From assembly GCA_003993805.1 (NCBI GenBank), contig RSEF01000001.1, forward strand, positions 150,942,746-151,006,745: DNA of 64,000 nucleotides, read 5' to 3'. Below are positions 38,696-53,073 of the stretch, piece after piece. This DNA is from Himantopus leucocephalus. Its lineage: Eukaryota; Chordata; Aves; Charadriiformes; Recurvirostridae. Every line of letters begins with the position of its first letter. Positions within the stretch are counted from its first letter, which is position 1. Position numbers and translations under genes: made by a program. The notes under the pieces were generated by a model. That model did not search any database, had not been told where the DNA came from, and saw only the letters and a program-made list of their open reading frames with translations.

Positions 38696-41600
38696 ATATT
38701 CAGAACAGCATCATTAACCAGAATCACAACTAACTTGTAGCCATCTGAAGGGGTTCACCTCTGTGAGCAGCAAGCCAGGAGTGCTTTGAATACATGCACA
38801 AACTCCTATAAATTAGCCCTACATGCATAAGTATCTGGAAGCCTATATTTCTCCCAGAAAAGATATTGAAGCCACTCAACTATATAGCCACTACATAGTA
38901 AACCTCTTGGGACTTTCTTCCTGCTACAGCAGTTAAATTAAGGTAATTCCAGAGTTCATCATCTCTTCAGGGCTCAAAGGCTAAGATTTAATCTTGCAAC
39001 TTCTGCACACCATCATTCACAAGATAACAATCATTTTAATCTCTATGTTGATTTTGTGTGATGAAAAAAGATACTTCACTCTTTAATGCACTGATCTGAT
39101 TACAAAATCCACTGACTAAAAACTTTGTATAAAAACAAGCTTAGTAACTAAGACCAAGACATCCCTATCTTAATTTTAGCTTTTGTACATTTCAGGTTAT
39201 AAATATGCAAATTTTTCTGTGGTATGCTCAGAGCCATCCAGTTTCCCCTTGATAAATATGTAAATCAGTTTGTCTCTACAGTGGGGAAGTAATTATCACT
39301 TTCAGACCTAGTCATTGAGCACAACACTTGAGGTAAAGACGGAAAATAATAAAACCATTGACAGCAACACAAGAAGTGGCTGCACATATGGTGAACAGTA
39401 CAGAAACTCTGCATGCAACTTGTTTAACATTCAGAGCTAGAACACAACCACTGGAAAGTGGAAATTCTGGGGTGAAGCAATAGGTTGATGTTATGGCACA
39501 TTATCTAGCTAGTCAACAGAACACATCCAACTAAGACGACGAGTGATTCTGCATAGAGGAAGCATTAGCATAAGAACGTCAAAGGTGAGAATGAATACCA
39601 GTTAATATAACTGTTCGACTAGAATAGAAAATAAATTCGTAACTAATTTCAAAAATATTTAATAATTCCTGCTGAAAGGAAGTGGAGTGTAGATTCAGTG
39701 GAAAGTCTTGAATCAGGCCTACTGTGCTACCATTTTTTTTAAAGTTATGCTATGGAAACAGCCCATACAATGAAGTCTTCTCCAAAGCACAAAGCTGGAG
39801 TCTCAAACATGCTAAGTTCCTGCTACGATAGCTTAATGGGATCTTCAATGTCAACAGGATGGTCTGCCATAAAAGTAGCATCTAGTTCTGAAAAAGCACA
39901 TCTATATTAGTGTTTTAATTTGGATCAGGAGTGCACATTTACAGTAAATCCAGTCACGGACAGCAAATACATTTCTATTTGCATAGCAAAGCCTTCTTAG
40001 ATTGTGTGACCTGGATTCCTTTCAAATTAAAGTAAACTCGAGGATGGACTCTAGGGGTCACACAACTGATGGGCATTCAGTCTACCGGACCACAGTAGAG
40101 CTGGTCTGAAGTGGATTTCCTGACTCTGCTGGAAAGTCTCTCTCCAGCTTGGAAGACAGTTCACACCTGCCACTACTGGCAGTTCAAAACATGGTAGGAT
40201 TGATGAATCCTACACTGAAACTCTGGTGCTAGCACAATCAAGCTCCACCTGTGCATATTGTAGATACATAGGGGGTGGCATTTACATACAGTGTGCGTAT
40301 CTACATCTGATATAGTTACTATAAATATTTTTTAAAGTCAATGAAGCAAAAGAAGCATTTTCATATGCAGGTCACCTATCTTAAGATGAATGAATTTGGC
40401 CCCAAAAATTCTGAATTCTTTTCACAATGAGGTAAAGTGAGGCAATTGCCCCAGATTAAACTACCTACAGTTACCATTCAAATCAGTAGTTGTTATGTCC
40501 AGATAGTCTGTAGAACATCAAACACTTTTCTGTTGGATTCCCCTAGACTCAGGGCGAGACAAGTAAAATCAGTGTAAGGGCTCAGAGGAGGGCAGTCTTT
40601 TTAAAAAAACAAAGCAACTTTGGTGTGGGGTCAGCATCAGCATGAATTTGCTTTCTGTTTCGATTTAAATTGCCATGTAACTATAAACTTGTAATTGGCT
40701 TGTGACTGTTTATACAGTCTTTTAAGTATAATGTGTCTTTCGGACGCTCAGGATAAATTTTTAGCATAGTGCACAGCACATTAGGGATTCACTGCTTAGC
40801 AGCTATGAATAAATCAACCAAATTTTGACTTAGAACTATGCATACGATAAGTTTTTCCTAGAAATCAGTACCACATCTCTTATTTTTCTTATTCATATAG
40901 GGTTCAAATTATTTTGTAAACGTGAAAGTTGGAATGTTATTTTAGATATATACAAACACGTGTGGCTAACAAAGCACAGAGTTAAAATGTGGTTATGAAA
41001 GTTGTGAAGATCTGTAAGTATAACTGCAATATAAATACAGACAATGCAGTATGGAAAAGTTTTCATATTTACATCAGTACTACAACACTAATGATGGATC
41101 ATTAAAGGTCAAAAGTATAACTATTCAGTGGCGATATCCTTATTAGTATTTAAATTAGCTAATAAATGCATTGCTTGAAATTCAGTTTTAGACCTTACAT
41201 CTGTTGAACATAAGGCTATGTATTTCTAATGTGAATCTTAATTTTTAGCCTGCTTAAAATGCTAAAATATGAGAGATGGTCATGCAACTTTAGGAGGGTC
41301 CATTACATTTTCATTTTGCATGACAGCTGTGATAACTTTTTGGGTAAATTTGCATCTTCATTCTGCACACATCTGAGAATAAGATGCCATTTCACACATA
41401 CAACTGAGATGCATAATGCAAAAGACACTGTCTAGTTCCCCACTTCGAGGTCTCCCATGTTTTCTTTCAGATTTTGGAAGGTAAGATTTCTTTAGGTAGG
41501 ACCTAGGCAAACTGTAATGACAACTGAAGAATGCTACTACTTTTTGAATTGGACTGTCAGGTGAAGTTAAGGCTTCAGCTATCCGATCATTCCAGTAGAT

Positions 41601-42479
41601 GCTGGTGGTGATTGATTCAATAATTGTGGAGTGATAAAAGAAACCCTTCTCTATATCTTCGGAGATTTACACATTTATTAACGTCAGACTCGGTTTTAAA
41701 CTGCATATGTAAATGCTCTTAGATCCAAATGCATAATGCCAACATTTTTCCAGATTAAAGTATAAAGAGTTATGATTAATTTAAAGCAGGGCAAGTAATT
41801 TAACCCCACATTTTAATTCTCTGCACTTTTCTGAAAATTTCAAAGTATTTGCCAGAGTATTTTTATTAAATAAAATTGGAACTCTGATAAAATTTGTTGA
41901 CAGTAGAGCCTAAGCATTTCATGTCTTTCAACAGCCAAACTTTTTAATCTTTGCTGAATTTGGGAGCAGGTTCTAAACATTTGCTATAAATCATATACCA
42001 TAAATTTAAACGGAGTTTTACCATGTTTGAATTAATATTCTTCATGAAATTGTAATCCTTTTCATTTCTCAGCTTTCTGATTTTAATTGTGCAAATCTAA
42101 TCTTACATGAAAGATTGTGCATTAACTCACCCCCAAAACAGAAGATGCCTTTTTTTTCCCCTTGACATGACCATCACCATACACACTTGCTCATTCACCT
42201 ACTTCTCTGATTCCTTTTGGGCAACTCAGTGGTTTTTGTGCCTGTGCAATCACCACCTCCAAACCATGCTAGCTGTGAATAAATCTCTGTACAATTACTG
42301 TTAATACCAATAAGAAAGCAAGCCTGCCTGTGAAAATTGCCCTCAAGGGAATTTTCCACTAATGAATGTAAACTCCAATCTGTCTTCTCTAGACGACATT
42401 CTGAACTTCGGAAAAAAAAAACCCAAAAAATTGAAGCCCACAAATCTTTCTTTATGATTCAGATTCTCCTTCTTCACTT

Positions 42480-42511
42480 TTTTTTTTTTTTCCTGGTATG
42501 TGTGTGTGTGT
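42480..42511. repeat. Poly-T followed by short (TG)n
   Basis: A run of about 13 T at 42479-42491 is followed by cctggta and then (TG)n. Simple sequence. Confidence 0.8.
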
Positions 42512-43227
42512 TCAATATGACAGTATCTATGCTGATTTAAACTCCAGAGGATCCTTTCAGAAGGGAAGGCAAATCATTTTTCAGGTCATCCTCACTGATC
42601 ACAGATGACTAGCTAAGAAGATTGCTCACTGTCTTATGAAATGGGACTTTGATTCCTTAATTTATCTAAGTGCTCCTGAAAAAATGTTCCCAGACTATTC
42701 GGAAAGAGCTTTTGTTGAAGTTTCATAGTAGTATTCAGTAGCACAGCAGATGTCTACCTTTTTCTGGTCCAAGGCCCGGAAAAAGAAATATGTCATTCTG
42801 ATCTTAAATTGGTTTGGAAATACCTGAGGTCTCTGCTTAGGCCAAGACGTATTTCATGCCACCANCTTTAGACATGGTGGGGGCATGAGATCATCAGACC
42901 CATTTCTTTCCCTTTTCTCTACCTAATTCCTACTCATGAATAAAGCAAACATGTGATATGTGACATTACTAATATAGTTAGTAGTCTGAGTTTACAAAGG
43001 TTCAACAATATGAATGCTATGTGTCATTTGGTTTGTAATGGGAAGTTACAAAAAAGGAGTTATGAGACTTCCTTGCTGAAGGCCAGACAGACTTCTGGAG
43101 AGGTCTGCTTTGCATACAAGGATCACAGTGAAATGTGTTTTTTAGGATAAATATGAAGTCTAAATTTGAGATGAGAAAGGATCATTGACATAAAACACCA
43201 CAGACCAGCTGAAATATTAACACAGGT

Positions 43228-43285
43228 ACAAGGAACAAATTAATCTAACTGTAAATACAAGGAACAAATTAATCTAACTGTAAAT
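43228..43285. repeat. Perfect 29-bp tandem duplication
   Basis: Two identical head-to-tail copies (43228-43256 and 43257-43285), each starting acaaggaacaaattaatcta. Unlike the duplications near N bases, there is no gap between them, so this one is probably real and recent. Confidence 0.9.
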
Positions 43286-45430
43286 AGATAGTATTTGCGG
43301 AAGAGAGGGGTTATTGCCAAGGTAAACTCCCCAAAGCACAGATGGCAAATAAGCACTGGAAGGCCCCAACCAGCACATTTCTTAATTATGGGAATAGCAC
43401 TATTCCTATGGACGAAGAGACAGGTACAGGCTTAGTCCCTACCTATTAACGTATTGTTTTAAAAGGACTAGTTCTTTCTAAACCTAATAACATCAAATCT
43501 ATGGATGTTGTATATAGATAGACAATCTTGAACAGGAAAGGTTTGATATCTCCACATTTCACATGAATACTTCCATAACAGACTGGAGTTTGACTATCAC
43601 ATACAGAGAGAAATAAGTATACAACAGCAAATAGATTTCTTCTCTCAAAGGCACTGGAGAAGCATGGCTAGCTATATTCAGCAACTGACTGTACCATTAT
43701 CAACACTTAACAAATAAATATGACAACAGTAGGATAGAACATGTGCATACATTTCCTGATAGTGTATTTATTATACTAGTGCCTCCTATTTAAAACAATT
43801 ATTTTCTACTCTTACTGCATGTTCCCAAACTTAATATGGAACAAAAGAAGTAATTAAATGTCACATCAGAAAATCATTTACATTCTGAGAGAGAAATGTG
43901 ATACAATTCTCTTGTATTTTTTGCCAAGAAAGTCCTCAAACCTCTCTTAACTTGGCCATCTACTTTTTATGAGCAGCACCTGGGGGTCATTGCAACAACT
44001 GGTTGATGAACTACAGCAGAACCACACAAAAATTGAAATGCGAATGGACTGAGAAATTAGGGATATGGGGCTTGACTACCTTAGCTTCAAATTGGCAAGA
44101 ACATTTAGGATATGTCCCATAGAAGTGTTTTAGGGATTTTTTTTAAGGACACCTGACAATTTTGTGCCTTATAAAAATAATATTGGTAAAGAAGCCATCG
44201 TAGCAGCACTTTGCCCATAGAACCATGCTAAAATGTGAAAAGCTTGTCCTGTAGGATGTATTATGATCGATACAAAGAAATTTACATTGTTTTACTCTGT
44301 CCTGAATCACATCACTTTATATTGTCGGAAACTTTGGCCCCAGCCACAACTTCATGAGACAGATGGGACATTCCAGCCCACTTTGAGCTGCACAGACATC
44401 ATCCTTACCTTTGGCTTTGCCTTTCCCTCTACTTTCCTGCTAATGGGCATTTGACACTTGTATGGTGTTTCTCCCTGCCTGCAAGCTTCTGGCAGCCACC
44501 TCTGCTTTCCTCCTTTGCTTTGCCAGCTATTGCTAGCCACATACTTAGCACTGTCTTGCACATATTGGAAAGATGGAGCATTTGTTCACTACCTTTCTGA
44601 CATAATGGTTAAACTTTGAAACCAAGTATACACTTCTATTACAGGGGTTTCACTTCTTTTTTTCTCTTTTTTTTTCCTTTTTATTAAAAACAAATCAACA
44701 GAAAATACAGATTGATTGCCTGGTTGTGATGCCATTTTCTTTAAAGAAATGCAATTTTTTCATAGAGTATCCATATTTGCTGACTTCAAGTCAACCCAAT
44801 TCTACTGACTACAATGCAGTTACATCATCCTATGCAAACAAAAGACCTATCCCAGCATGGTTACAAAGAACAGATATTTATCAGGGTATTTATCATCTTG
44901 CTTAGTCAAGTGACTGCTGCCTTCTTTTCCAACCAAGTCCCTAAAAAATTCCTCTTTTTAAAAAACAAAGGTAGTTTGAAGGACCTGGGTATCCACCAAT
45001 TAGAAACACTTCTAAATTGCTACATAAAGATCCTGATCTTAATTTATTCTCATTCTCAGGTATATTTTCAAACATCATGTATCTAGGATTCTGATATTCT
45101 CAAGGTATTGTATTTTATTTTTTATTCCTTTTTTCTTTTTTAAAGAAAATGCTATTTACTATTTAACACTCATAGCAAACTTTTGAATACATTCATTAAA
45201 GGTTTCTTATCGACAAAACTTGTCAGCAAGAAACTGAATCACACACTTCCTTAGCTGACAAAAGAAGTTCTAACTTCAGATTTACAAACTTCAGAGCTAA
45301 GAAGTCCCAGAATTTTAAAAAATTATCATATGAAAAAGTGTAATGACAATGGCTCTTTTATACTTTTTGACATTACATGTTATTAAATTATTCAGAAAGT
45401 TTCAGTATGATGGTGATGATTTTACAAAGA

Positions 45431-46036
45431 CCATAGACTCATAGAAACAGAGAATGGTTTGGGAGTTGGAAGGGACCTTCAAAGATCATCTACTCCAACC
45501 CCCCTGCCATGGGAAGGGACACCTTTCACTAGACCAGGTTGCTCAAAGCCCCATCCAACCTGACCTTGGACATTTCCAGGGATGGGGCATCCACAACTTC
45601 TCTGGGCAACCTCTTCCAGTGTCTCACTACCCTCATCATAAACAATTTCTTCCTAATATCTAATCTAACGAGTCTCTCTCTGGCTTTCTTATAAGACCCC
45701 TTTATATATTGGGAGGTCACTATAACGTCTCCCCGGAGCTTTCTCTTCTCCAGGCTGAACTAACTCAACTCTTTCAGCCTTTCTTCAGAGGACAGGTGTT
45801 CCAGTCCTCTGATCATTTTTGTGGCCCTCCTCTGCACCCACTCCAACAGGTCCATCTCGTGCTTGTGCTGGAGACCCCAGAGCTGGATGCAATACCCCAG
45901 GTGGGGTGTCACAAGAGCAGAGGGGAGAATCACCTTCCTTGACCTCTTGGCCACGCTTCTTTTTATGCAGCCCAGGATATGATCGGCTTCTGGAATGCAA
46001 TCACACATTGCCATCTCATGTCCAATTTTTGTCCAC
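45431..46036 (-). mobile_element. CR1 LINE, about 600 bp 3' fragment
   Basis: Minus-strand CR1 with the ORF2 C-terminal region (VTPHLGYCIQLWGLQHKHEM, LLEWVQRRATKMIRGLEHLS) and an upper end continuing into 'catctcatgtccaatttttg', a known internal CR1 segment. The 3' end is at about 45431 with a slightly altered tail (catagactcatagaaacaga). Open stretches of 84 and 63 codons survive. Confidence 0.92.
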
Positions 46037-48868
46037 CAAATTGAACAGAAAAATTATATCTGTTCAAATTTTAAATAAAGAAAAAGACTTATTATTACTT
46101 GCTTAATGTTTGCTCTGCTGTTTTGTGGTGCCATCTGGATTAGAAACACTTTGATAGCTTTCACACAGCTATATACTATACACACAGCTATACTTCTCAC
46201 ATTGCCATAAATAGTATCTTCCATTACTTTGCTAGAAATGCGGAGACATCCTGAGCTACTCATTTATTTCAAACATCTAGAACTAAGTTATCTTTGGGTT
46301 TGCAGGAAGACAAAGTTCATATTGCTTTTCTGGGCCAGGCCATTCTTTTCTTTAAGATTAAAGCACATTTAGATTTGTGTTATTTCTTGTTTGCCTGCCT
46401 TGTTTTTAAATCCTAATTATTCAGAAATGGAAGTAAAATCATTTCTAGCCCACAAATATGTCATCCACTGAGATACAAGAGCCTACAGAGCCTAAATCCT
46501 TTATCATCATAATACAGAAATGGTTGCAGTACTTTAAAACCAAGTAAACTGAAGCACCTAAGGCCAAGTTAATCACACATGATTTTAGATAAACTAAGTG
46601 TGATATTATAGATGAGTCCATCTAGCAGTTTGCTAAAAGGGCACTTTCTGATAAAAGGAAGATGCTTCTCCTCTTTCTCCTGCTTCCTGCTTTCCTTGGA
46701 AGCTGGTTAGGAAAAAGGAGCTAAGGGAGTGAAGGGTGGTCTGCCTCCCCTCTTTTGGTAGCAGCAAGCTGCAAGATCCACTGAAGATGTAGAATGTAAC
46801 TTCATGCTGGTCTAAGGTACAGATTTGATTATCCTGAAGTCTCTCCTTCATCATCTCAAGCAAACAACTCAGCCCTTAGGGGTCAGGTGTTCCCTTGGAT
46901 ATTGAGCTTACTACTGTAACGTAAAATCTGTCAGGTGTTCTCAGGGTTACTACAACACACTCTTCACGAGGAAATGTTATAACGAAACTTTCACTGGTGG
47001 GTAGGGAGAGGGAACAATTTAAGAAGAGAAACATGCATACAAAGCGCAAGAACTAAACCAAAAGAAAGAGAAAACAAAAAGAAAGCATCCAAAATGTTAA
47101 AAAACCCCTTGAGTACACTAAACGAAATATGCAAAAAACCTCCAAACAGTAACATTAAAAAATAACAGGTAAGAAAACGTAATAAAGATTCAGTGTCAGT
47201 TTTTCTTAAACAGTACCCTAAAATGAAACATAAATGCCTTATTTTAGAATCAAGTAGTGAGAGAAAAAGCTGGAGAACATCAAGGTTACAACTTCATCAG
47301 CCTGCCTTTCACAAATCACAGCATCCTTATTCCAGTGCTCTCCCTAATCTTAAAAAAAATCATTATTTATCTGCTGGCACAATAAAAAGCTTTCTGTAAT
47401 GCAAAATACACAACTGCTTTCTAGAATAATGATCTCTGTTAGTATTACCAGACTGCCTATTAATATAGTGTGGTTGTTTTAGCAGTCAGAGGTACCATTG
47501 AAAAAAAACCAGCCATAGTCAATAAAAAGGCAGTTCTACCAGCCCCATCAATAAGAGCTTATTACCACCTGGAATTTCAGCCTTGTGATTCAGCAGTGTG
47601 AAATTTCTGCACAGCAATTCACTAACAGGGACCAGCCTGCTGATGAACAATAGTTTACAACACGGAATCGATATTGTCATAAGCTTTATCGTATGATTAC
47701 TGTTTTCACTGAGAATTAGTTCCCCTCTTTTTTAACAGTATGGTCTCAAAAGAATTAACATACATTTCAAAAGAAGCATGAAAAATTTCCATATCTCTCT
47801 CCAAGTAACAGCAGGGATGATCTTAAAAGAACCTCTAGGATTCTCAGTATCATCACTGAAACTGAAATGCACATGGTCAGTTTTAGGTTTTTTCTACAGT
47901 GAAATTGAGATGCAATCAGCTATAAACAAACAGTAAAAGGCTGGAATACATTTCCTGAATCATCACAGAAAGCGTTCATGTCATTATAGTTCATATGTTG
48001 ATGAAGGTATTTAATTGTCCTTTAAAAATACCACTTACTCCCCAATACCAGAAGAAAACTGGAGTCCCTGAGTCCTGGTGCACATTCTAACCATTTCCCA
48101 CCTCCAACACAGACCATGACCCGGAAGGATAAATAGCTTGCTCTGCCCCCTTCCCCATTCCCATGACAGCTGAATTAAAGTCCTAATGCTTTACTACAGA
48201 TCAAGAGCTGGATTACTGAGTGACTGGCAGCAAGCTGCCAGTCGGTAAATCTGAACATCATCTCTGTGCCTCAGTTTTTCTTATGGGAAAAAGATTAATG
48301 AGATCCCTCTATCTTAAAAAGACTGTGAAAATGCTTATTTGCTGATCTGTTACATACTCTAGCGAAGTAATGCCACAGAAAATATGAGAGATGTCAAAGA
48401 AATCTGTCTTCAAAACAGAACTTCAATAGTGTGTGTTAAATAAAACATGAGAATTCATATTTAACAATGAGGAATACACCTACTGTTAAGGAGCTGCTCA
48501 TTAAAAAGGCACTCTGTGATGAGGAGACAGGGTTCCAACGGGAAAAGAAATGGCATGTAAACATATGCTTAAAAACTGTAGCATAAGACAGAAGCATTGG
48601 AAGATTGATTTTTCCTATCTTTGAGTACTTGACTTCATAGCCTTACAATGTTCACTTGTGCCTTCTGCATGTTCATATGAATGTATAATTATTCACGGAC
48701 TGTATCAGTTATGTTAAGGTACTGGGTAATTCACTACAAAACTGTCTGAAGGTACAAGGAAGGGGTGTGGGCAGGAAGGTTTAAACACCCAGATTAAAAA
48801 TCCTTAACATCTTTAGTTTCTCTGCTCCTTTGTTTCACACTGAGGCTTCTTTCATAGAGATGTAATTT

Positions 48869-49363
48869 CTACCAGCAACATCCTTCACCTTTGCATCCTT
48901 TATTAAAACCATGATAACGAGGTCCATAAATACCTAGAGAGATATTGCTTTCAGTGTCCAAGTGCTGAAGAAAAAGGATGGCAAAATCATGTTCATAAGT
49001 GAGTGCAGAAAAGGACACTTTCACCCAAGCGAGCAAAGGGAGCTGTAAATCATGTCTCCCTGCCATCCTGATCCCTTGCTCTGGGTGATTGACTTACTAA
49101 ATTCCTGTAGAGTTTCTTTGGGACAGGGCAAATGCAATTCCTCTTAACATCTTCACAGCATCTGTGCTAAAAAGGTCGCTATGCAGAGGCAGTCCACCAG
49201 CAAAATCTTTAGCATCTTCTTTTAAACTGCTTTCACAGTCTGTCTGTTGGAGATTATCTACAATTTGCATAAAGTTAGCCCCATTCTGTTTGCTTGTTGC
49301 AACCTTCGTCCAAGTACGCATAGAAATCACTGTACTCCTACAGGTCAATTTTGGCTTAAAACT
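48869..49363 (-). other. Unassigned minus-strand ORF pair near 49 kb
   Basis: An open frame runs from 49363 to 49097 (about 88 codons, no stop), including NFMQIVDNLQQTDCESSLKE and DAVKMLRGIAFALSQRN. A second frame at 49066-48869 includes NISLGIYGPRYHGFNKG. The composition is protein-like and not low-complexity, but I recognise no family. The first frame ends just at a GTAAGT that could serve as a donor. It sits inside a confirmed STS intron on the same strand. A decayed retrocopy, an alternative exon or chance are all possible. Confidence 0.15.
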
Positions 49364-52300
49364 TTACTGTGTTGTTAATCTCACTGATAACAACTTTCCC
49401 CACCCACCTTAAGCAAGGAACAAAATCCAAAATTAAACTTTAAGGGCAAAGGTTAGACAAATGGTTGGTACTACATTTCACTACAGAACTTCCTGTCCTT
49501 GTTGCTTGGAGACTTGTTGGGATTCTCTTATCACTAGCTTATCTGAAACAAGCTTTGAGCTTTCTCCTACTAAAGGAAATTAGCTTGTCTCAAGAGCAAG
49601 GCTAATTTTTTCAATGATTAGAGAATTTTGATCACAATGTTAGATGTCATTTCACTGTTTTTATATTAGACCCAGTTTTCAGAGGTCCATAACTAATAGA
49701 AAGCTTTTAAAATTTTGAAAGTTATATAATTACATTTTCGTAAAGTAAAATGCACAATGTACTAACACATCTTGCGCTGACAATTTAACTCCTGTGGTAT
49801 CAGATGCAAATGAAATCTGTTCAGCAGCTGGCAGCAAATTTTGAACAACACAGCACTAGTACCACAAGCTGCATTACAGTGAAGTTTTCCATCATGGAGT
49901 GCGCGTTACTAAGACATTATTTAAACTTGACTGATTAAAAAATGCTATAGGAATGGCTGCTTAAGATGTGCTTTGTAATCTTGTTAATAATGTTCAAAGA
50001 GGGAGCTTTGCAGTGTACAAAGATGCAATATAGAAAAAGGAAACTGTACTTAAGGAGGATTAGGTAGCTCAGGAGGCTTATCATAGCGGAAACGGGAGTC
50101 TTTCATCACTTAGTCACCTCTTAAATTCAGCCCCATTCAGTGGTGACTGAAAGTCATTGCTGCTTAGTGACATATAAAATGAGTTTGGGTTTTAGCCCAG
50201 ATCGTAACTGGAAAGCATCCATATCATAAAAGGCAGAACCACAAATGCCTTTAATCTGCACCCTTATTGACAATTTTCCCAGATGTGACTTAAGGAGTGA
50301 ATGTGCTTCAAGAGCTTAACTACTGTCTTAGCTGAAGAAACAGTCTCATAATGTTAGGGCAAGAGCAGGATGGCAGAATGGGTGGGAAAATGCTGTTCTG
50401 GTCACCGTACCTGTATTGGCTCTTCCTCAGAGATGCTGGCTGAACATCTTTCATGATAACAAAATCAGACTGAAAATAAACGTTCTAGACTTGAGATGTA
50501 TACCAGTATAAATTCAGGAAAGCAAGGTCAAGGAATGCACCATTAGCTTCAGGCATCACTCTCCAGATTTTTAGTTCCATCTTTAAGTTTTCAGGCTCAG
50601 CTAAGTTTATGTCACATGCGTAACAGCTGCATAAAATGATCTGAGCCTGATTATCCACCACTTCTCATAATGTGGCGTCATTCTGCTTTGCTTACCTTTT
50701 AAATTGTCTTTGCACTGTTACAAATGACTACATCAGGTGAAAAGCTATGATAAATTAGGCTTATCTCCGCGTACAAGATTTTTTTCTGAAAAAATTAATT
50801 AAGGATAGCTCATTTATTTCTTCTCAAAGCAACAGGAATTTATTTCTTTCATTCATATTATTAATGATTATTTTGATTTTTAGCATAATTCAGAACTCTC
50901 AGAAGATTTATCCTAGATTGATCAATCTTAGATTGATCCTAACAGAGTAGGATTCTAAATAGAGGTTGAAAGCATACAAACACTGTAAAGTCAAATAAAG
51001 ATGTAAGTGTTCACAATAACAGCCACTAACAATTATATTTAAAAGAAGAGACAGAGGTTTCAGATGAAACTTACCGATACTATGATGTTTCCCAGAAGGA
51101 GAAAAGTTACTGCTCAATAGGGGAAAGAACATTAAAAAAATTTAAAAAATCTAGGAATACAGTTTGAAGGCAGAACAATGTGAAATAAATATTAATATTG
51201 TATTTTAATTTCTTTGTAATAAAAATAATAAGTCAAGACCTTGTAGGCTTGTAAGTTTAAAATAATTTTTTTTAAAATTATAAAGTAAATGTTTTTACTA
51301 AGAAACTGAAGGCAGATCACATGCTATTATGAAAGCACATAAAAACTGAAAAACCAGGGGCATGTTACATGCTTCAGAACCTCAAGAATTCTTTGGCTGT
51401 AGCATTTAGACCCTTCTTTTTATTTTGTGAATGCTTTAGACTATGGTATTTTCATCAGAGCAAGAATTTTACAAGAAGTCTTGTGGGCATATTTCAGTTT
51501 TGTGTCTTCTAAATATTTTACAGTTTTCCAAAAGCAACATTCACTTTTTTTCTGAAAACATTCTTTTCATCTGTTACTAAAGGAGTACTACATCTCTTAC
51601 TAAAACAGAGAAAAAAAACCACAGGGTTCAATAAAAATGGAATTCCAATATTAAATTGGAATGCTTTCCACTTAGGCCCTTGATTCACATCACTCCAGAG
51701 TTGCGTAGAAGTTTAAAGTAGAGGACGTGCTCAATCCACATACATTGTGTATTATCTATTTAAACATGTACACATTTATCAGAGAAAAGGCATATAAGCA
51801 TTTAGTTTTTATTATCTCACATTTAGGCACTGTAGCATTTAAGAGCCACAGCATAATTCTGCACACATGTATTGATATAATCTCTTTTACCACACTGGGA
51901 AATCTAATTACAGAACAGGTAAATTAGATGTTTCCACAGAGGTCTGGAGTTGACTTGGCACAGCTTTTGCCTTACACGTCCTCTTTGAAAGTGCTGTGAA
52001 GATACATGTTTATGGACAATTCTTAATCATAATAACAGATGAATCAAAGAAAAACAGTGTGAAAAGCAGTCTGATTTTAAGTTAGTCCTACTAGATTGAA
52101 CCCTAGCTGGCCTTTCTCAATGAAGTATATTTTACTTCTGCCTTGCTGTATTTCATTGTAGGCCACATATTGCACCAGAGAGTTGTGTAGCCGAGTATCA
52201 CACATCCTTTGACAAATCATAAATGTTCCTCAGGTAAGGTTCAATTTATTCAGATATTCAAGGTTTTAATTACATAAGTACATTTATTTTTAAAAAAGTT

Positions 52301-52385
52301 AGGCGCTGTATTTCCTTGTAAGAAAGGTATCTATTTAAGATATCACTAACATCTTCAAAATTTGTCATCACTGTAGTAAAACAAA

Positions 52386-52928
52386 ATCACAGAATTGTTT
52401 GGGTTGGAAGTGATCTTCAAGGATTTTCTAGTCCAATCCTCCTGCCACAGGAAAGTACACCTCTCACTAGAATAGGTTGCTCAAAGCCCTGTCCAAGCTG
52501 ACCTCGAACAGTTCCAGGGACGGAACATCCACAGCTTCTCTGGGAAACCTGTTCCAGTGTCTCAGCACCTTCACAGTAAAGAATTTCTTCCTAATATCTA
52601 ATCCAAACCTACCCTCTTTGATTTTAAAAATGTTGCCCCTTGTCCTAATCCTACACACCCTGGTAACAAGTCTCTCCTCATCTTTCTTATAAGCCCCTTT
52701 CATATATTGAAACGCAGCAATAAGGTCTCCTTGGAGCCTTCTCCAGGCAAACAACCTCGACTTTTTCAGCCTTTCTTCGTAGGAGAGATGTTCCAGCCCC
52801 CTGACCATTTTAGTGGCCCTGCTCTGGAACTGCTCTAACAGGTCCATGTCTGTCTTGTGCTGGAGACCCCAGATCTGGATGCAGTACCCAGGTGGGGTCT
52901 CACGAGAGAGGAGTAGAGGAGGATAGTA
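52386..52928 (-). mobile_element. CR1 LINE, 3' fragment
   Basis: Minus-strand CR1 with a 126-codon open stretch (52847-52467): LLEQFQSRATKMVRGLEHLS, AAFQYMKGAYKKDEERL and the RHWNRFPREAVDVPSLELFE block. The 3' boundary is at atcacagaattgtttgggtt. The upper end breaks off at the 'caggtggggtctcacgagag' segment. Confidence 0.93.
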
Positions 52929-53073
52929 TCATCAGAGTATCTTGCTTCTGTTTGCTTCACTGAAGAGTTCCTTGGTCCCTCTAGACTGACATTTAAAGGT
53001 TATGTCTGATTTTGTTTCAAAATATGAATTGACTTTAGTGAATAGATTTTTCTTTTCTTCAGCATTGCACAGG

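Noticed and set aside
44352..44561. Minus-strand ORF with a donor-like CAAAG|GTAAGG near 44405
   Set aside because: The flanking STS exons at 57307 and 33665 join in perfect phase without it, and the peptide resembles no sulfatase segment.
45785..46106. Overlapping ORFs on both strands of 71-95 codons
   Set aside because: Out-of-frame readings of the GC-rich CR1 fragment at 45431-46036.
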